From assembly GCF_954871325.1 (NCBI RefSeq), contig NC_088776.1:2921985-2985984 (forward strand): a stretch of DNA of 64,000 bases, in the 5' to 3' direction. Origin of the DNA: Gordionus sp. m RMFG-2023 (taxonomy: Eukaryota > Nematomorpha > Gordioida > Chordodea > Parachordodidae). The notes under the pieces were generated by a model. It was not told where the DNA came from. It made no database searches and saw only the letters and a list, made by a program, of their open reading frames with translations. The first letter of the stretch is position 1. Every line of letters starts with the position of its first letter. The translations under genes and the position numbers were made by a program. Below are positions 60,201 through 64,000 of this stretch, in pieces.

Positions 60201-62007
60201 GATTGGCCAAACTTAGTTCGGGTATTTGTGATAGGCCCTGGACACCCAAGGCATTCCAAGAAAATTGATAGTTTACCAATTAATTATATGAGAGGAATTG
60301 TGTATCGATTGTAAATTAGGTTCAGAGGGGTTAATCTAAATGGACCAAAACATTGATTACAACCGGTTCGCCCGCAGTCCGGTCCGCCCGTAGTCTAAAA
60401 GATAAATAGTTTTAGCCCCCCCAGGCTAGCTCAGTCCAGAGTTTTTTTTTTTAAATATAAGACTAAACCTACCCCGCGATCCAAAACCCGAGCCCTAACC
60501 TATGAAAAGGAAATTTGAATTTTAAACTCGGTCCAACCCATGGGTTCACTTTTTAATTATATATTTAATAGGGCGCGGGTCAGCCCGGTTCCCGCGCATA
60601 CCTCCGATTTATTCGAGTTCGGATATTTATGTTATTCGTAAACAACGAGTTCGGATAGCGAATAGAGTTGTTTTGAGTTTCTAAACGGTTAAATGATTTG
60701 AATTTTTTACGTTTTTTTTTTTTACTTATTTCGAAAAGAAGTAACTTGTAATTATATCATATAAATAGGAAATACGGGTTGGTACCAATTCTTCACGAAA
60801 ATTATGGCGCGAATGATGCTTCTTACTACGCCGTGGCCGTGGTCAAAAAGAGCGATAGCAAAATAGATTTAAAAAATCTGAAGGGTAAAAATTTTATAAC
60901 AAAAATTAAAATTTTAAAAAAATTTTCCCGCCCAAAATAAAAAGGCTTAAAATCTTGTCATACCGGCATCGACAAAACGGCTGGATGGAACGTGCCCGTC
61001 AGCTTCTTGATAGATTCGAAGCAAATATCGTCGAAAGCGCTCAAAGACTCTGGCTGCAATATTCCGGAAGTAGTGAGCCAATTCTTCAAGCAAAGCTGCG
61101 CTCCTGGAGCTAACGATCCAAGATTCTTCCGAAATCCCAAAAAACCGAATCCCGTCAATCTCTGCGCTTTGTGCAAAGGAAAGGGAAAGGACTTTTGTGC
61201 CAGGTATCGTTGTATATGAAATATATCATTAGTTACACTAACACCCCCCAAAAAATCTACTTCTTTTAAATTCAATTTTTCTTAAATCTAATATTATTGA
61301 ATTGAACTTAGGAACTCCGCTGAACCTTTTTACGATTATTCCGGTTCTTTCCGTTGCTTGGTGGAGAGTGGTCCGGGCACTGTCGCTTTTATGAAACACA
61401 CAACTGTTCAAGATAACACAGATGGCAATAATCAACAGCCCTGGGCTAGAGGCCTGCAATCTCACGATTACGAATTGTTATGTAGAGACGGTACGCGCAA
61501 AGGTGTCAGTCAATGGAAGAGGTAATGACATATTTATTTAATTATATACAAATATAAATTTTCCATATGATTCTAAATAGTTGCTTCATAACCAAAGTTC
61601 CCGCTGAAGTCATGGTTGCATCCCCCAAAAATTGGACCAAACAGAGAGATATAATAAACTTGTTCCTTAGAGCTCAGGAAAGTTTCGGAGAAATTACTAA
61701 ATCGGACCCCAACACATTTAGCCTATTTAGATCCTCTCCTAACGAAAAGGACACCCTATTCAAGGACGATACCACGAAGCTGGAACGAGTGCCGCCAAAC
61801 ATGCAAAATTTTCGCGAATACCTAGGAACCGACTACATCAATATGTTGAAGAATATCAATTGCGGAGAGGTAAAAGATACGCATTTACCGACCTCTACTG
61901 ACTCTTCAGTTGTATTCACCACTTCCGGTGGCCTCTCTAATTTACACAAAGAATTTGCGATTTTAACGATTTTGTATCTTTTTATCAGTTTTATTTTAAT
62001 TATCTAA
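51161..62007 (+). CDS. Melanotransferrin-like two-lobed transferrin (11 exons)
   Basis: Exons: 51161-51230, 54935-55171, 55889-56032, 58624-58746, 58960-59315, 59372-59519, 59596-59839, 60769-60884, 60945-61203, 61312-61521, 61581-62007. Phases agree throughout and give 777 residues (human MELTF 738). The protein starts with a signal peptide (MVFCRLILLILTLISVKC), has two homologous transferrin lobes, and ends in a hydrophobic tail (FAILTILYLFISFILII) after a Ser/Thr-rich stretch, which suggests GPI anchoring. This architecture fits melanotransferrin / insect transferrin-2 better than serum transferrin. The predicted role is extracellular or cell-surface iron binding. The N-lobe site looks intact and the C-lobe site does not. 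Ortholog versus paralog status is unresolved, so I give no symbol. Confidence 0.93.
51268..51425. mobile_element. Family C MITE, copy 3 (TSD ATAATCTT)
   Basis: Ends CAGAGTTTGTTAAAAGATA and CCTTTAACAACTCTG, with perfect flanks ATAATCTT at 51260-51267 and 51426-51433. It lies just 3' of transferrin-like exon 1. Confidence 0.9.
52913..53058. mobile_element. Family C MITE, copy 4 (TSD GTTTATAA)
   Basis: Ends CAGAGTTGTTAAAAGATAC and CCTTTAACAACTCTG, with perfect flanks GTTTATAA at 52905-52912 and 53059-53066. It is slightly shorter than the other copies. Confidence 0.9.
53126..53447. mobile_element. Family B MITE, copy 5
   Basis: The ends GTCAATAATAATACCTAGAC and the mirror GTCTAGGTTATTATTATGAC are inverted. 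The left arm contains an exact ATGCAAAT octamer followed directly by CAGCTG and CGCCATTTTGG (53170-53202); the right arm has CCAAAATGGCG. The exact outer ends are uncertain. Confidence 0.75.
54458..54603. mobile_element. Family A MITE in transferrin-like intron 1
   Basis: This 146-bp internally deleted copy runs from TAGTGTTGTTAGCC to TTTAACAACACTA. The flanks GTAATTAG (54450-54457) and GTAATTAA (54604-54611) differ at one base and support an 8-bp target duplication. Confidence 0.8.
54935..59519 (+). CDS. Transferrin-like N-lobe (exons 2-6)
   Basis: These exons encode the first iron-binding lobe. The four ligand positions of the family can be placed: Asp in VSLDPGYIYKAG (exon 2), Tyr in KYNGVAVIK (exon 3), Tyr in YAGYDGAFKCLRD (exon 5) and His in SSPAHAVMTL (exon 5). 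The anion-binding Arg lies in AVGRSSGW (exon 3). Cysteines at SCHTA, SCAPGAN, MCELCAG, FKCL and LLCPDG fit the lobe's disulfide pattern. Inference: this lobe can bind ferric iron with carbonate. Exon 4 (58624-58746) and exon 5 are separated by a 213-bp intron more than half filled by a family D MITE. Confidence 0.88.
55241..55545. mobile_element. Family B MITE, copy 6 in transferrin-like intron 2
   Basis: The left end CAATGAATGACATATATAAT is followed by CCTAGACTGACGATTCG, with the mirrored arm GAATTGTCAGTCTAGG at the right. The conserved inner arms are present (CGCCATTTTGG near 55336; GAGATGGCG near 55480). The right tip is diverged, so no target duplication is called. Confidence 0.7.
56033..58623. 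other. Transferrin-like gene intron 3, no gene seen
   Basis: This 2.6-kb AT-rich intron lies between exons 3 and 4. It has runs of 11 C (56940-56950) and 10 G (58533-58542). Around 57240-57960 the base composition is closer to coding DNA and there is a 78-codon open frame, but I recognise no domain and see no consistent splice structure. Confidence 0.5.
58788..58920. mobile_element. Family D MITE, copy 2 (TSD ATATTAAT)
   Basis: This 133-bp element runs from CAGAGATCTGCGTAGG to CGGATCTCTA with CCCGACCCGGCCCG in the middle. Perfect 8-bp flanks ATATTAAT lie at 58780-58787 and 58921-58928. It fills most of the 213-bp intron between transferrin-like exons 4 and 5. Confidence 0.88.
59596..62007 (+). 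CDS. Transferrin-like C-lobe and membrane-anchor tail (exons 7-11)
   Basis: The second lobe begins after the linker in exon 7. Asp (AILDGGDAYLAG), the first Tyr (SYYAVAVVKKSD) and the second Tyr (FYDYSGSFRCLVES) are present. The anion-site Arg position reads GIDKTAGW, so Lys replaces Arg. The His position reads VPAEVMV, so Glu replaces His. Both changes should weaken or abolish iron binding, as known for C-lobes of several melanotransferrins and insect transferrins. The last exon ends in a Ser/Thr-rich stretch and 17 hydrophobic residues before TAA at 62005, typical of a GPI-attachment signal. Confidence 0.85.
59840..60768. other. Transferrin-like gene intron 7
   Basis: This 929-bp intron contains GC-rich patches around 60365-60430 (GTCCGGTCCGCCCG) and 60465-60610 (CCCGAGCCCTAACC, GCGCGGGTCAGCCCGG), plus a TCGAGTTCGGAT repeat at 60613-60655. 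They resemble the subterminal blocks of family D hAT-type elements but are too degraded for me to fix ends. No coding content is seen. Confidence 0.5.
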
Positions 62008-62507
62008 ATTTTAATTTTGCATTTTTAGATCATTTTTTTAAATTTTATTTTTTTTCTTCTTCTATTTCAATTATATATAAAATACTCGTAAACTTTTATT
62101 CTAAGTCACTTTTTATCACTCTTAAGTATAAAAGTATAAAAGGCTCAATTCTAGATAATTGCATGATGCATGAATTATTTACATTATTATATATAAATAT
62201 ATTATAAAAAAAATTTTAAATATATATTTTTATTGGATCTGATATAAAATTGTCATGTATAAAAAAAATAATATAAACTTGCATGCTATGCTTTTTAGCT
62301 ATAATTTACAAATTTGTCTTTTATTTTTTTATTCGTTCTTTGGCCAATACCTAGAACTTCAGCTCAATGCTATTTTGTATTGAACTCGGCAACATATGTT
62401 TCATCATTTTCAGTTATTAGATATTAAATCCTGGTGGGTGGTAATAGTTTAAACTTGATATATATACTATTGGTACAACTATTAGGACTTCTTTTAATTT
62501 CTATAAA

Positions 62508-62806
62508 AGCATTGACGATGCAGGAAAACAGCTGGGGACGCCATTTTGATTATCCGTATGGGCACGCCATTTTGATTACCCGTAATCATTATATCAAAAA
62601 ATTTTAAAAACGAGAGGCCAAATTTATTTCCTATGTTCTGACATCAAACTTTATCAAAGAATTTGCCTGATCATCGAGATAATATGGAAGCGAGTTTATC
62701 AATTTAATAGTAGTTTTGTAACATGAGAATATGAGCTTGTATGGGTTACCAAAATGGCGGCTCCAGCTGATTAGCATTCAACGACCCCTTGGAAATGCAT
62801 TATTAC
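62508..62806. mobile_element. Family B MITE, degraded copy 7
   Basis: Both inner arms survive (GGGGACGCCATTTTG near 62534; AAAATGGCGGCTCCAGCTG near 62752) but the terminal TAGACTG blocks have decayed. The boundaries are approximate. Confidence 0.55.
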
Positions 62807-63403
62807 GAACGCGTCTTTTTTTTGATTATAATCTTTATATTTTGCTTTTTCGCCACAAAATAGGTTTGTTATATCCCGATTACCGAAAATCGATGTCGAA
62901 TATATTATTTTAATATTTAGATGATATTGTTTAGTATTAAAAGGCATAAATAATAAGAGATGAGGTATGTATGCCATATAACATAGCTGTTAGCAGAGGG
63001 ATAGAGGAGTGGAGAAATTTTGTTTTAGATGAAATGCGTTTCGTTTTTCTACGCTTCATTCGATTTTAAACAGCTGTTTCTTTCACCGCGCTTCCATTTT
63101 TTTTGGACTAGTTTATAACGACTCTTATTTGAAATGATCTTTATTGTGTTTTTTTATGATTACTTTAGAAAGGGTTTCCACGACACGAAAAGGATAAAAA
63201 CTTTATCGAAAATATTTTATCGTAATAGATGAATTGTTTTTTAAGATTTAGTCTAATTTTTTATATTATTTTGCCGAAATGAATTTCGTATTTATACCCC
63301 GAATTTCTTTTTCACGAAACCGTACCACAAAAAAGTTGGTTTATTCATATTAATTGGAATGATTAAGAGTCCAAAAACCGGATTATATTAAATGTAAAAT
63401 AAA

Positions 63404-63559
63404 CAGAGTTGTTAAAAGATACTTTTTAAATGGATCTAGATACAGATACATCGTCTAAAATAATATCTAGATACCGATATTTTATTCGAAAATCTATCAA
63501 GATACAGATACCACATTTTTATATTTAGATACTTGTATCTAGATCCTTTAACAACCCTG
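63404..63559. mobile_element. Family C MITE, copy 5 (TSD AAAATAAA)
   Basis: Ends CAGAGTTGTTAAAAGATAC and CCTTTAACAACCCTG, with perfect flanks AAAATAAA at 63396-63403 and 63560-63567. Confidence 0.9.
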
Positions 63560-63803
63560 AAAATAAATATATACTAATTTAAAATACGAGTGTTACCCGG
63601 GCTAAAGGTCGAAATAAGCGGGTGAGGGGGTGGCGAAACCTCCTAGAAAAAATCGTAGCTACGCCTATGGTAGGGAAATAATTAGATTCAAGAAAAGGTG
63701 TTTGGAGTTCTTTCGATCCGTTAATTTAATACCGTTACAATTCTATCTTGATTAACGATCTCGCTGATTTCGCTAAACCGAAATATACATCGAGTCTCGC
63801 GGT

Positions 63804-63935
63804 TAGTGTTGCTAAACGGTTCGATTAGCGGATTTTTTAAAAAAACGCGCTAAATTAAGTGTTGGCCAAAATAATATTACGTATAATACGCCTCGATATA
63901 ACTTCTGCCATCTATGGGAGAAATCTTCGTTGTGC
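63804..63935. mobile_element. Family A MITE, left part near window end
   Basis: It begins TAGTGTTGCTAAACGGTTCG and continues with the family interior (ATGGGAGAAATCTTCG). A right terminal repeat is not recognisable before the window ends. Confidence 0.5.
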
Positions 63936-64000
63936 AAATGCAATCCCACTTCCATATTCCAATTTTCTAAATTCAATTCACACAAAAATTTTAAGTTTGA

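Larger units (their letters stand above)
62008..64000. other. Region downstream of the transferrin-like gene
   Basis: This region holds AT-rich 3' flanking DNA with a family B MITE remnant (about 62508-62806), a perfect family C MITE (63404-63559), and the left end of a family A MITE starting at 63804 and running towards the window edge. I see no third gene. Short frames near 62731-62977 fall partly in the family B copy. Confidence 0.65.

Overview
The window is AT-rich animal nuclear DNA. Introns are roughly 70-75% A+T, exons are distinctly richer in G+C, splice sites are canonical GT..AG, and the two genes are both animal genes. Melanotransferrin-type transferrin, cadherin repeats, long introns and heavy hAT/MITE, LINE and LTR-element debris point to an invertebrate metazoan. 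I could not fix the phylum. No tRNA gene, rRNA gene, CRISPR array or bacterial-style operon is present.

Two plus-strand host genes fill the window. (1) CNOT1, the scaffold of the CCR4-NOT deadenylase, runs from 1715 to the stop codon at 47032. I resolve 49 exons with consistent phase (about 2,810 residues). The first roughly 220 residues of the family lie upstream of the window. (2) A secreted or GPI-anchored two-lobed transferrin resembling melanotransferrin (MELTF / insect Tsf2) runs 51161-62007 in 11 exons (777 residues), with a signal peptide and a hydrophobic C-terminal tail. The N-lobe keeps the iron ligands; the C-lobe has lost the histidine and probably the anion-binding arginine.

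Nearly everything else is intron or intergenic DNA shaped by transposons. Four families of short non-autonomous elements recur, and all carry 8-bp target duplications where both ends are legible, as hAT-like elements do. Family A has ends TAGTGTTGTTAAAC. Family B has ends CAATGACAT...TACCTAGACTGACGAT. Family C has ends CAGAGTTGTTAAA and five copies with perfect duplications. Family D has GC-rich subterminal CCCGACCCGA-type blocks and ends like those of a 3.8-kb transposase-bearing hAT at 27965-31750. A 5'-truncated LINE with an open 578-codon reverse-transcriptase frame sits in a CNOT1 intron (about 15968-17790).

The 11.2-kb CNOT1 intron at 24633-35857 is a nested graveyard. It holds a minus-strand cadherin-repeat fragment with a preserved splice acceptor, the hAT (itself hit by a family A MITE) inside one of two inverted copies of an unclassified repeat, remnants of a Ty3/Gypsy-like LTR element with a tRNA-Gly-like segment, and a minus-strand deoxyhypusine hydroxylase (DOHH) pseudogene.

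Nothing here is a clear new molecular system. The most promising leads are the family B MITEs, whose inverted arms carry octamer-like, E-box and YY1-like motifs; the frame-compatible candidate cassette in CNOT1 at 7516-7731; and the ligand asymmetry between the two transferrin lobes.
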